From: Bacillota bacterium
GTDB taxonomy: Bacteria; Bacillota; Clostridia; Oscillospirales; Acutalibacteraceae
Direction: 5' to 3'
Length of the DNA stretch: 14,122 bases
NCBI GenBank assembly: GCA_023401495.1
Contig: JAEXDU010000047.1
Location: 1 to 14,122 of the forward strand
The number at the start of each line of letters is the position of its first letter. The first letter of the stretch is position 1. The position numbers and the translations under genes are program-made. This document shows, in pieces, positions 1 through 7,086 of the stretch. The notes beneath the pieces were generated by a model that saw only the letters and a list, made by a program, of their open reading frames with translations, ran no database searches and had not been told where the DNA came from.

Positions 1-191
1 CCGGTTCGGAACCGTATGGCAAAGAGGATTACCTGATTTTTGTTGTGAACGGAAGCATCGGCCTGATCCAGCATTGGCTCAAGGACGGCATCAAGCGGTC
101 GGCAAAAGAAATGGCCGAAATCATTTATACCCTGGCTGCCCAAATCGGAGAAACATCGGTCCCTCGCAATATGGACAAAAGCGCCTTATGA
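1..191 (+). CDS. TetR/AcrR-family transcriptional regulator, C-terminal fragment (5' end outside window)
   Basis: The reading frame enters from the left edge and ends at TGA 189-191, giving about 62 residues. The visible part contains the run FVVNGSIGLIQHWLKDG followed by KRSAKEMAEIIYTL. This matches the C-terminal ligand-binding helices of Firmicute TetR regulators of the TetR_C_7/DhaS-like kind, where a 'NG..G.I..WL..G...S.EE.A.I' pattern is typical. The DNA-binding N-terminus lies outside the window, so operator and ligand cannot be judged. The gene converges on the minus-strand regulator at 308-1621, and a perfect bidirectional terminator separates them. Family assignment rests on pattern recognition of the C-terminal domain only. 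Confidence 0.72.
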   Translation, partial: GSEPYGKEDYLIFVVNGSIGLIQHWLKDGIKRSAKEMAEIIYTLAAQIGETSVPRNMDKSAL

Positions 192-266
192 CGCTCCGCA
201 GGAGCCGCCACACTTTCTGCTGACCAACAGATCATTTTTATCCCGCTCAATTACTCATAGATATGC

Positions 267-300
267 GACAAAAGGCACGGCAATCGCCGTGCCTTTTGTC
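267..300. terminator. Bidirectional intrinsic terminator between convergent genes
   Basis: A perfect 15-bp stem (267-281 pairs with 286-300) encloses the loop AATC. The stem begins GACAAAAGGCACGGC, so it carries an A-tract on one side and a T-tract on the other and can work for both strands. It sits between the TetR stop (191) and the stop of the minus-strand regulator (308), which is where a shared terminator is expected. Confidence 0.9.
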
Positions 301-307
301 GTTCTGT

Positions 308-1621
308 TTAATAAAATGTTTTCTGACAGTTTTCCGTACAAAACCGGTATTGGCGAACCGGCCTGCCCCGGCCCTCCTTTTTGGCGGAATCGATCTCCTC
401 AATCAGGCCGGAATCCAAAAGCTGTGAAAGAATCCGGTTACAGCTGCGAACCGTGACATTCAGCCAGCTGGATAAATTGGAGGACGTGATGACGGAATCG
501 GGATCCATCTCGAAAATCCCCATGATGCGCAGCAGATTCCGTTCGTCGATTCCGCTTTGCTGGGAATAACTCTGAACCCTATAATTGGAATAGCTGTAGC
601 TCAAAGTTGTGGGAGAAGAAAGGGGGCCTGTCAGAATCGGGTCCTCGCCGTCCTCCACCAGGAAGCCGTCGTTTTTTCCGAACTTGACCGCTTCATGCAG
701 CGCAACTTCCGCCGAATATCTGGCGGAATCCATCGAATCCCCGATCCCGACCCCAAGCCGGAAATGAAACGCGCTGTTGTGAATCAGATAAGTGACCAGG
801 TCTTTCGACAGGTGCAGCTTATCCCGCTCTAGCGTTCTTTGCGTATGAAGCTTAAACCGCTCCTGAGTCGACTCAATGGAAAAATCAAATTCATTGCAGC
901 GCCGAAAATCCACGAGCTGTTTATACAGGGTAACATTGTAATACTCTTTGTCGTGCTCCGTGGCCCCCTCCGGTAAAATCACCTTGATCAAAATGATGAT
1001 CTGGTAAGCCTCTTCCCCCAAAGCCAGCTTCTGCTGATTGATCGCGTCACGGATCGCATCCGAGATCATCTCCTCCGTGGGAAGAAAATGCTGGTACGGA
1101 ATCCCGAGCGCCCGGATGGCATTCAGGTTATTGGTACATCGGGTCAGAATGTAATCGATCTTCCCCTGCTCATAAAGTTCCTTTGGCTGCTGGAGCATTC
1201 TGGCATAGTTATACTCGACCTGGTCGTAGCAATAAGGCATTTGCTCTGCCGGAAGATACCTTTTCAGATTCATGTATTGATTGCCCGGGGTCAAAAAATC
1301 CACATAGACCCGATTGAGCGGAATGTTTGGATGCTGTATCAAAAAATTCAGCAAAAGAGAAAGGATATGCGTTTCATTATAGAAAGCAAATGTACAGGGA
1401 ATCGTCAGATCATGAATGTGATTAATGGCGTAATGGTACCCGATTTCGCCGCTGAAACAGATGGCGTCGCACTTATCCTTGCACTGCTGATAGATTTCCT
1501 GAATATCTTCCTGCCGGTCATAAACATATTTGAGGAAGATACATCCAAAATCCCGTTTTTCAATAACGTCATCAATCGCCGCCATCGACACCCGTGGGCT
1601 GATAATGCTGACCGTAATCAA
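308..1621 (-). CDS. Three-domain transcription regulator: sensor-like N-terminus, degenerate GGDEF/nucleotidyl-cyclase-fold domain, C-terminal winged helix
   Basis: This gene probably regulates the divergent symporter/hydrolase operon. I chose TTG at 1621 as the start because AAAGGGG lies 8 nt upstream; the GTG at 1630 would overlap that ribosome site. The product has 437 residues. Residues 1-200 begin ITVSIISPRVS and have the alternating sheet/helix look of a PrpR-N or periplasmic-binding-like sensor. Residues ~207-325 contain FRLGVGIGDSMDSARYSAEV and then ALHEAVKFGK. This resembles the last strand and helix of GGDEF/GGDEF_2 or GTP-cyclohydrolase-III-like folds, but I see no GGDEF or metal motif, so a ligand-sensing rather than catalytic role is likely. 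Residues ~360-430 look like a winged helix (ITSSNLSSWLNVTVRSCNRI, then LDSGLIEEI) with a basic RGRPVRQYRF wing. No membrane segment is seen. The domain order is inferred from sequence character, and no named family is certain. Confidence 0.7.
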   Translation of the reverse strand: MITVSIISPRVSMAAIDDVIEKRDFGCIFLKYVYDRQEDIQEIYQQCKDKCDAICFSGEIGYHYAINHIHDLTIPCTFAFYNETHILSLLLNFLIQHPNIPLNRVYVDFLTPGNQYMNLKRYLPAEQMPYCYDQVEYNYARMLQQPKELYEQGKIDYILTRCTNNLNAIRALGIPYQHFLPTEEMISDAIRDAINQQKLALGEEAYQIIILIKVILPEGATEHDKEYYNVTLYKQLVDFRRCNEFDFSIESTQERFKLHTQRTLERDKLHLSKDLVTYLIHNSAFHFRLGVGIGDSMDSARYSAEVALHEAVKFGKNDGFLVEDGEDPILTGPLSSPTTLSYSYSNYRVQSYSQQSGIDERNLLRIMGIFEMDPDSVITSSNLSSWLNVTVRSCNRILSQLLDSGLIEEIDSAKKEGRGRPVRQYRFCTENCQKTFY

Positions 1622-1705
1622 TAAAAGCACCCCTTTCTTTCACTTCAAAATCGTCTTGAAGCCCGAAATTCAAGTCTTTATTTCAAACCAAAATCAAATC
1701 TATTG

Positions 1706-1737
1706 ATTATACTATCAAAATACATTGACTAAGTCAA
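1706..1737 (-). promoter_or_regulatory. Promoter of the minus-strand regulator
   Basis: On the minus strand, TTGACT (1737-1732) is followed after 17 nt by TAGTAT (1714-1709). A perfect TATAAT lies at 1711-1706 but would need a 20-nt spacer. Either gives a leader of about 80 nt before the TTG start. The -35 box is one half of the palindrome at 1724-1738. Confidence 0.55.
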
Positions 1738-1738
1738 T
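1724..1738. promoter_or_regulatory. Candidate operator: perfect palindrome made of the two divergent -35 boxes
   Basis: ATTGACTAAGTCAAT is a perfect 15-bp dyad (7-bp arms around one base). It contains the -35 hexamer of both divergent promoters. A second, weaker dyad, TTGAT-N6-ATCAA, lies at 1703-1718 over the minus-strand -10 region. Its centre is about 20 bp away, close to two helical turns. Binding by the adjacent regulator is inference. Confidence 0.5.
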
Positions 1739-1753
1739 TAAAAATAGTAATAT
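1725..1753 (+). promoter_or_regulatory. Promoter of the symporter/hydrolase operon
   Basis: TTGACT (1725-1730), a 17-nt spacer and TAATAT (1748-1753) make a good sigma-A promoter. Transcription would start near 1760, leaving a leader of about 430 nt before the symporter ATG. The -35 box forms the other half of the palindrome at 1724-1738. Confidence 0.6.
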
Positions 1754-2190
1754 TTGCATTGTTTAAAGGACACAAATATTTAAATCCTTAATTAAAAGAC
1801 ACAGATGTCGATAATTAAGCGCCATCTTTCGCGAAGAAAAAACAAAATTCCGGCGGCAGATTCTACATGCAGGAAAAGAGCCGGGCCTTTTGAAAAACAC
1901 CGCCCGGATTCGAAAAATTGCCTTTCAGCGAACCGAAACCTGTTTTTTATGAACCAAATAGAACGGAGAGGAGGAGCTTCTATTGTCTGAAAAAAACGGT
2001 GAAAATCGCGGCCCAATCCTTGATGCGGCAGCGCGGTTTTATGAATGCCGGAATTCACATCTGGAAAAGCGGCATTCGCACACACCCGGCGGGCGGACGA
2101 ATCAAAGAATTCCCCCGTAGCCGCCGCAGGCAGCCCGCGGAACGAGTTAACTTGAGGACTCAACTTCATTTGTTAAGGAGGAATCTTTTT
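1754..2190 (+). other. Long transcribed leader of the symporter operon
   Basis: About 430 nt separate the predicted start site from the symporter ATG. The stretch holds a short SD-led ORF (1983-2120) and a weak GC stem (CCGGGC 1881-1886 with GCCCGG 1902-1907). A short dyad TTGAG-GA-CTCAA sits at 2152-2163, just before the symporter ribosome site AAGGAGG (2175-2181). I recognise no known riboswitch core and no stem followed by a T-run, so attenuation is possible but not shown. Confidence 0.4.
1983..2120 (+). CDS. Candidate 45-aa leader ORF upstream of the symporter, or relic of a TetR gene
   Basis: A purine-rich ribosome site (GGAGAGGAGGAG, 1965-1976) lies 8 nt before TTG 1983, and the frame closes at TAG 2118-2120, 55 nt before the symporter's own ribosome site. 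The product starts MSEKNGENRGPILDAAARFY. ILDAAARFYE resembles the first helix of TetR-type DNA-binding domains, but the following residues (His/Arg-rich, then Pro) do not continue as a TetR protein. Two readings fit: a translated leader peptide, or the surviving 5' end of a degraded regulator. The strong ribosome site is the main support; there is no recognised homologue. Confidence 0.33.
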   Translation: MSEKNGENRGPILDAAARFYECRNSHLEKRHSHTPGGRTNQRIPP

Positions 2191-3603
2191 ATGGATTCGA
2201 AAACCATGACACAACTGCTGTACTGTTTTTGTGTTTTAAGCGTATTGCTACTGGCCGGAGCTTTCCTGCGGGGTGTGATTCCCGCTTTTCGCAAGCTGTT
2301 TTTGCCTGCTTCCGTCATCGGCGGATTTCTTGGCCTGTTGGTAGGCCCGATCATCTGGAAGGGCGGCGGCATTCCCTTTCCCGACGAATGGATCAGCGCA
2401 TGGGCAGCCATGCCCGGCATCTTGATTGTGCCGGTGGTAGCGAGCGTTCCTCTGGGAATGAAATTCGGCAAAAAGGGCAAGGGCGCTACGAAGGCCACTA
2501 CCAACGTGATGAAAATATTTGCCATCATGATGATAGCGCTCTTTGCTCAGACGATTCTGGGAATCGGGGTGAAACAGATTTTTGATACCATTCAGCCTCA
2601 GCTGAACTTATACCCTACCTTTGGGTATGAGCTTCCGCAGGGCTACACCGGGGGCCCTGGCACAGCGGGTGTCATCGGCAGCTTCTATAAGGGTCTGGGC
2701 CTTCCCTATTGGCAGGTGGCGCAGGGGCTCACCTCCACCACGGCGACCTTTGGAATTGTCGGCGGCATGGTCTTGGGCATTATCTCGATCAATATCGCAG
2801 CGCGCCGCGGGCAAACCGCAATATTGAGCAAACCCAGCGACATTCCGATCGACCTGTCCAAGGGCTTTCAAAAAGACCTGGAAAAGCAAAAAAGCACAGG
2901 CAAAGAGACCACCTTCAGTTCCTCCGTGGAGTCGTTGTCTTTTCATCTGGCAATCATCCTGACCGGGTGCGGTCTTGCCTATGTTGTGATGGGCTGGGTG
3001 AAGGGAGTTCCCGGCCTGAGCCAGATTCCGATCTGGGCTTATGCGATCATCGTCATGTTCGGGGTCAATTTCGTTATCCAGAAGCTTGGTCTTGGTAATT
3101 TGGTAGACGATCAGACGAAATCCAGAATTTCCGGCGCTTTTTCCGACTACGCCATTGTCGCTTCGATCGCCAGCCTGCCTGTACATGCGGTGCTGCAGTA
3201 TATCGTCCCCCTGCTCGTGCTGATCGTGGGCGGTTATGTCGTTACATACGCAATCTGCATTGGCCTGAGCAAGGTCTTCTTCAAGGATTATTGGTTCGAG
3301 CGTTCGATGACGGTGCTGGGAACCAGCTGCGGCGTTTTCCTGACCGGCCTGATGCTGCTGAAAATCTGCGATCCCGATTTCAAATCCCCTGTATTAAACG
3401 ACTATTCGATCGGCTTTTCATTCTGTTCCGTTTCTTCCTTTATTCTTCTGCCCATCACCGTAAACATGATGCTGAGCTATGGCTTTGGAGTGAAGATGCT
3501 GTTCCAGTTTATTCTGCTTGTCATTGCTTTTATCGTGCTCATTTTCGCAGACCGGCTTTACAAATCCTCGGAAAGGAAGGATAACGCCGCAGAGGGAGCG
3601 TGA
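2191..3603 (+). CDS. GltS-family (ESS) sodium/glutamate-type symporter
   Basis: The product is a 470-residue polytopic membrane carrier that would import an anionic amino acid or related carboxylate with sodium. The ATG at 2191 has AAGGAGG 9 nt upstream. The frame is open back to 1918, but that extension is basic and not membrane-like. Family marks are the N-terminal RKLFLPASVIGGFLGL (34-49), the re-entrant-loop-like GYTGGPGTAGVIG (151-163) in the first half and VLGTSCGVFLTGLMLLKICDPD (375-396, quoted in part) in the second, the inverted-repeat layout of GltS. A hydrophilic loop at ~203-247 separates the halves. Known GltS proteins carry GGHGTA, whereas here the histidine is proline, so the substrate may not be glutamate. 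The hydrolase gene follows after 30 nt, suggesting co-transcription and a shared substrate. E. coli abg loci use AbgT; here a GltS-type carrier takes that position. Confidence 0.88.
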   Translation: MDSKTMTQLLYCFCVLSVLLLAGAFLRGVIPAFRKLFLPASVIGGFLGLLVGPIIWKGGGIPFPDEWISAWAAMPGILIVPVVASVPLGMKFGKKGKGATKATTNVMKIFAIMMIALFAQTILGIGVKQIFDTIQPQLNLYPTFGYELPQGYTGGPGTAGVIGSFYKGLGLPYWQVAQGLTSTTATFGIVGGMVLGIISINIAARRGQTAILSKPSDIPIDLSKGFQKDLEKQKSTGKETTFSSSVESLSFHLAIILTGCGLAYVVMGWVKGVPGLSQIPIWAYAIIVMFGVNFVIQKLGLGNLVDDQTKSRISGAFSDYAIVASIASLPVHAVLQYIVPLLVLIVGGYVVTYAICIGLSKVFFKDYWFERSMTVLGTSCGVFLTGLMLLKICDPDFKSPVLNDYSIGFSFCSVSSFILLPITVNMMLSYGFGVKMLFQFILLVIAFIVLIFADRLYKSSERKDNAAEGA

Positions 3604-3633
3604 TATTATTTTTAGAACCAAAAGGAGACTACT

Positions 3634-5097
3634 ATGGATAAACAGCAAATGTACGAATACCTGGAAGAGAAGAAACCCGTTTTAACGAACCTATCTGACC
3701 GGATTTGGGAATACGCAGAAACCGCATTCGAAGAATTCCAGTCTGCCGCGCTGATTCAGGATGTTTTGAGAAATCACGATTTTACGGTGGAAGCGCCGAT
3801 CGGGAAGATCAAAACCGCGTTCTGCGGCACCTATGGCAGCGGCCGCCCAGTCATCGGAATTCTGGCGGAATTCGACGCGCTGAACGGTCTGAGCCAGAAG
3901 GCCCACAGCGCCGTCCAGCAGCCGCTGGTGCATAGCGGGAACGGCCACGGCTGCGGGCACAATCTGTTCGCGGGCGGCTCCGTGGGCGCGGCGCTGGCAG
4001 TAAAAGCATATCTGGAGGCGAACCATCTGCCCGGAACCATCAAATTATTTGGCTGCCCCGGCGAGGAAGGCGGTTCCGGAAAAGCCTTTATGGCGCGGGA
4101 AGGGGTGTTTCAGGGTATTGACGTAGCTCTCGCCTGGCACCCAATGGAGGTCAACGCCATCTTTGATATTGAATTCCTGGCCAACTATCAGGTGTTGTAC
4201 ACCTTTAAAGGCAAAGCTGCACACGCGGCGGCGGCTCCGTATTTGGGGCGCAGCGCTCTGGATGCCGTCGAGCTGATGGACGTGGGCGCAAACTACCTGA
4301 GGGAACACGTGATTTCAGACGCCCGCATCCATTATGCCATTACCAATTCCGGTGGGTTCTCCCCCAATGTGGTTCAGTCCTCCGCATCCGTTCTGTATTT
4401 GATCCGGGCGCCGAAAACCTCTCAGGTAGAGGAAATCTACCAAAGGATTAACCGGATTGCACGGGGCGCGGCGATGATGACAGAAACCGACGTGCAGATC
4501 GATTTTATCAAGGCCTGCGCCGAAGTGGTGCCCAACCGCTTTTTGTCCAACATATTGTATGAGAACCTTAAACAGCAAAAGCTGCCGGAATACACCCCAG
4601 AGGAACTGAGCTTTGCGGAAGAAATCGCAAAAACCACACCTCCCTCAGAGGATCGTGCTCTGGACTCTCTGAGCCGGTTCAGGGGTTCGCTTTCGGACGA
4701 GGAATTTCAGCAGTGCGCCAGGCAGCTGCGCGGGAAGGATTTGTGCGACATTATCGTGCCGTTCCACGAGGAGGGCCAAAGCTCGCGTCTCACCATGTCG
4801 TCCGATGTGGGCGACGTCAGCTGGAATGTGCCCACAGCGCAGATCGTAACCGCCTGCTACGCTCTGGGCACGCCGGAGCATTCCTGGCAGTTGGTATCTC
4901 AGGATAAGACCTCGATCGGGCATAAGGGAATGCTTCTTGCGGCAAAGACGCTTGCCGGAGCCGCTGTGGATCTGCTGGAAAAACCGGAGCTGGTGGAAAA
5001 GGCGCAGCAGGAATTCACCAACCGGCTGGGTGGTCAGACTTACCACTGTGCGATTCCCAATGATGTGGTTCCAAAGCCGATCCGTCTGTTGGTATGA
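3634..5097 (+). CDS. AbgB-like M20-family amidohydrolase (aminobenzoyl-glutamate-utilisation type)
   Basis: This is a 487-residue cytoplasmic zinc-dependent hydrolase, predicted to cleave an N-acyl or N-aroyl amino acid such as p-aminobenzoyl-glutamate. The ATG has AAAGGAG 6 nt upstream. M20 marks appear in order: GILAEFDAL (75-83), the metal site GNGHGCGHN (102-110), PGEEGG (142-147) with the catalytic/metal acidic pair, WHP (168-170), and FKGKAAHAAAAP (191-202) at the start of the dimerisation/lid domain. The HGCGHN spacing and the overall length match AbgB (about 480 residues) rather than short carboxypeptidases. In E. coli AbgB works with AbgA; no AbgA-like or AbgT gene is visible here, so it may act alone as in other AbgB-like orphans. 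It is the last gene of the operon and is followed by a strong terminator. The exact substrate is not determinable; the neighbouring GltS-type carrier favours an acidic one. Confidence 0.87.
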   Translation: MDKQQMYEYLEEKKPVLTNLSDRIWEYAETAFEEFQSAALIQDVLRNHDFTVEAPIGKIKTAFCGTYGSGRPVIGILAEFDALNGLSQKAHSAVQQPLVHSGNGHGCGHNLFAGGSVGAALAVKAYLEANHLPGTIKLFGCPGEEGGSGKAFMAREGVFQGIDVALAWHPMEVNAIFDIEFLANYQVLYTFKGKAAHAAAAPYLGRSALDAVELMDVGANYLREHVISDARIHYAITNSGGFSPNVVQSSASVLYLIRAPKTSQVEEIYQRINRIARGAAMMTETDVQIDFIKACAEVVPNRFLSNILYENLKQQKLPEYTPEELSFAEEIAKTTPPSEDRALDSLSRFRGSLSDEEFQQCARQLRGKDLCDIIVPFHEEGQSSRLTMSSDVGDVSWNVPTAQIVTACYALGTPEHSWQLVSQDKTSIGHKGMLLAAKTLAGAAVDLLEKPELVEKAQQEFTNRLGGQTYHCAIPNDVVPKPIRLLV

Positions 5098-5169
5098 CGC
5101 TCTTTCTTTTGTTTTTCCCACTTACTTTTCTATCGATTCTGCCAAACATGTGACATAAACTATTCTCCA

Positions 5170-5217
5170 AACAAAATGCGCAGCGCTCTCCAAAACGGAA
5201 GCGCTGCGCATTTTGTT
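5170..5217. terminator. Intrinsic terminator of the symporter/hydrolase operon
   Basis: A perfect 18-bp stem (5170-5187 with 5200-5217) around a 12-nt loop. The arm AACAAAATGCGCAGCGCT gives an A-tract on the left and TTTTGTT on the right, so it could also stop transcription from the minus strand. It lies 72 nt after the hydrolase stop. Confidence 0.9.
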
Positions 5218-5247
5218 ATGGGAGTATGGCTTCTTCATCTTAAAAAC

Positions 5248-5309
5248 CTGCAAAATTCCACGGATAAAGCAATCGGATTGCTTGCATCGGCCTCCCACCT
5301 ATTTTGCAG
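5248..5309. repeat. Nested inverted repeats in the 5218-5507 intergenic region
   Basis: The outer arms CTGCAAAAT (5248-5256) and ATTTTGCAG (5301-5309) are perfect complements. Inside them AAGCAAT-CGG-ATTGCTT (5267-5283) forms a second perfect stem with a 3-nt loop. On the minus strand the structure is followed by GTTTTTAAG, and TATAAT lies just upstream (5318-5313) but without a convincing -35. It may be a short structured RNA or a terminator-like relic. The rest of 5098-5507 holds only the terminator and the promoter listed here; I find no convincing gene on either strand. Confidence 0.4.
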
Positions 5310-5433
5310 TATATTATAGTTAACTGGCACTACTGAAGCCATTATCCTCATAAGCATTTCAGGTAAGGCGCGATGGATACGACGACTCCCAGAATGATTT
5401 GTGTGAAAAAAGTATGTTCCGTTGCGCTCTTTA

Positions 5434-5462
5434 TTTACAATTGCATATTGATTCAGTACAAT
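5434..5462 (+). promoter_or_regulatory. Promoter of the toroid/GyrI-like cluster
   Basis: TTTACA (5434-5439), a 17-nt spacer and TACAAT (5457-5462) differ from the sigma-A consensus at one base in each box. The predicted start site near 5469 leaves a leader of about 40 nt before ATG 5508. Confidence 0.65.
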
Positions 5463-5507
5463 AATACTAAAGATTTCTCTATGTGAAATTGATCTGAGGT
5501 GAACACA

Positions 5508-6344
5508 ATGGCAGTTCATGCGAAATACTCATCGGATATTGAGGCAATATTATCGCATCGGCATGACAATGGAGCAGACTTTTGGACGACCCCGGACAAG
5601 CGTTTGCTCAAGGGGTCGCCGTTTTCAGCCTATAACAGCGCGCTCATGCTTATGGAGTTGGGGGTGGAACCAACAGATGTGGTACTGGAAGAAGTAGCGG
5701 AACTGTTTTTCAGCACATGGCAGGAAGACGGGCGTTTCAAGCTGTATCCCCAGGGCGGTATCTTACCGTGCCACACCACTCATGCCGCCTATTTGCTTTG
5801 TCGTATGGGATATGCGCAAGATGAAAGAATCCAGAAAACGCTTCGCCACCTTTTGGAAATTCAGTCCGATGATGGAGGCTTACGGTGCAACAAGTTTTCT
5901 TTTGGGCGAGGCCCCGAAACGGAATCCTCCAACCCCGGGCCTACGCTCACTGCTTTAAACGCCTTTCGGTTCACGGATGCTCTGAATCATGAACCGGCTC
6001 TCGATAGAGCGGTCGATTTCTTGCTGGAGCACTGGGTGATCAAAAAGCCCATTGGCCCCTGCCACTATGGGATCGGCACATTGTTCATGCAGGTAGAATA
6101 TCCGTTCAGAGATTATAATTTGTTCCAGTACGTTTATGTACTATCCTTTTACAACTGCGCCAAAAAAGACGAAAGATTTCTGGAGGCATTGGCTGCCTTA
6201 CAGGCAAAGCTGGTAAACGGAGAGGTTGTGATTGAGCGCGTTGTTCCCAAGCTGGCAAAGCTGTCCTTCTGTCAAAAGGGTCAGCCCAGCGAGCTTGCAA
6301 CCATGCGTTATCAAGAGATTCTGGCAAACCTTGAAAACAACTGA
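5508..6344 (+). CDS. Prenyltransferase/squalene-cyclase-repeat (alpha/alpha toroid) protein of unknown function
   Basis: The product has 278 residues. ATG 5508 is preferred over GTG 5499 because GAGGTG (5496-5501) then sits 6 nt before the start. The chain is built of helical pairs with the repeat signature of the terpenoid-cyclase/protein-prenyltransferase toroid: YNSALMLMELG (42-52), FFSTWQEDGRF (67-77), HTTHAAYLLCRMGY (89-102), then LRHLLEIQSDDGGL (112-125) and LTALNAFRFTDAL (147-159). The 'LL..Q..DGG' turns are the key evidence. No signal peptide or membrane segment is seen, and the squalene-cyclase DXDD motif is absent, so it is probably not a triterpene cyclase. Cys-His pairs at 88-89 and 185-186 could bind a metal. 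It heads a cluster with a GyrI-like gene 87 nt downstream. The biological role is unknown. Confidence 0.72.
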   Translation: MAVHAKYSSDIEAILSHRHDNGADFWTTPDKRLLKGSPFSAYNSALMLMELGVEPTDVVLEEVAELFFSTWQEDGRFKLYPQGGILPCHTTHAAYLLCRMGYAQDERIQKTLRHLLEIQSDDGGLRCNKFSFGRGPETESSNPGPTLTALNAFRFTDALNHEPALDRAVDFLLEHWVIKKPIGPCHYGIGTLFMQVEYPFRDYNLFQYVYVLSFYNCAKKDERFLEALAALQAKLVNGEVVIERVVPKLAKLSFCQKGQPSELATMRYQEILANLENN

Positions 6345-6431
6345 AATCCAATTCCTCAAAAGAGATTCGTCAGCACGTTTCAAAATAGATTCCGAGGAAG
6401 AAATACTACAAAGGAAAGCAGGTGAACTTTA

Positions 6432-7064
6432 ATGGCATTCGACTATAAAAAAGAGTACAAGGAATTTTATTTGCCTCCCAAACAACCCGGCATTGTGGAA
6501 ATACCGAAAATGAATTTTCTCGCGGTTCGGGGCAAAGGCGACCCGAATGAAGAAAACGGGGAATACAAAAGGGCCATGGAGCTGCTCTACGGCATAGCGT
6601 ATACAATCAAAATGAGCTACAAGGGCGAGCATATCATCGATGGCTTTTTTGAATATGTGGTACCGCCGCTGGAAGGGCTCTGGTGGCAGGAGGGCATCCG
6701 CGGCGTTGACTATTCCCGGAAAGACCTTTTCCAGTGGATTTCTCTGATCCGGCTGCCGGATTTTGTGAAGGAAAGCGACTTTGAATGGGCGCTGGAAGAG
6801 GCGGCGAAAAAAAAGAAAACGGACTTTTCCCGGATAGAATTCTTTTCTTATGACGAAGGGCTGTGCGTGCAGTGCATGCATCTGGGTTCTTATGACGATG
6901 AACAGGCAACCATCCGTCAAATGAAAACCTATGCGCAGGAAAACGGGTATGCCATTGACATCACCAACAAATGGCATCATCACGAGATTTATTTGAGCGA
7001 TCCCCGCAAAACGGAAACCGCCAAACTGAAAACCGTTATCCGGCATCCGGTTCGAAAAGTGTAA
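6432..7064 (+). CDS. GyrI-like small-molecule-binding domain protein
   Basis: The 210-residue product is cytoplasmic. The ATG has AGGTG 7 nt upstream. The opening FYLPPKQPGIVEIPKMNFLAV with RGKGDPNE is the start of the GyrI-like (SOUL/SBM) fold, and the PPLEGLWWQEG stretch (~75-85) is typical of the large clostridial GyrI-like subfamily. The half after residue 140 (FFSYDEGLCVQCMHLGSYDDE) is the second repeat of the fold and ends with TNKWHHHEIYLSDPRK. GyrI-like proteins bind small ligands, and some members hydrolyse cyclopropanoid DNA-alkylating compounds; whether this one does is unknown. No DNA-binding domain is fused to it, unlike BmrR- or Rob-type regulators. It lies between the toroid gene and a 62-aa gene, 22 nt before the latter, and is probably co-transcribed with it. 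Confidence 0.87.
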   Translation: MAFDYKKEYKEFYLPPKQPGIVEIPKMNFLAVRGKGDPNEENGEYKRAMELLYGIAYTIKMSYKGEHIIDGFFEYVVPPLEGLWWQEGIRGVDYSRKDLFQWISLIRLPDFVKESDFEWALEEAAKKKKTDFSRIEFFSYDEGLCVQCMHLGSYDDEQATIRQMKTYAQENGYAIDITNKWHHHEIYLSDPRKTETAKLKTVIRHPVRKV

Positions 7065-7086
7065 GACATCGTAAAGGAGTAAGCTT

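Noticed and set aside
1881..1907. Possible attenuator stem in the symporter leader
   Set aside because: The stem has only 6 bp with a 15-nt loop and no following T-run, so it was not called a terminator or riboswitch.
1792..2169. Minus-strand 125-aa frame in the symporter leader
   Set aside because: It has no ribosome site or recognisable domain and lies opposite a predicted transcribed leader.
1918..2190. N-terminal extension of the symporter frame to 1918
   Set aside because: The extension is Arg-rich and not membrane-like, while ATG 2191 has a perfect AAGGAGG and begins the family's first helix.
2608..3186. Minus-strand 192-aa frame inside the symporter gene
   Set aside because: It is the antisense shadow of a clear membrane-protein gene, with low-complexity, non-family translation.
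5235..5519. Minus-strand 94-aa frame between the hydrolase terminator and the toroid gene
   Set aside because: It has no ribosome site and no recognisable motif, and it runs through the promoter and nested inverted repeats.
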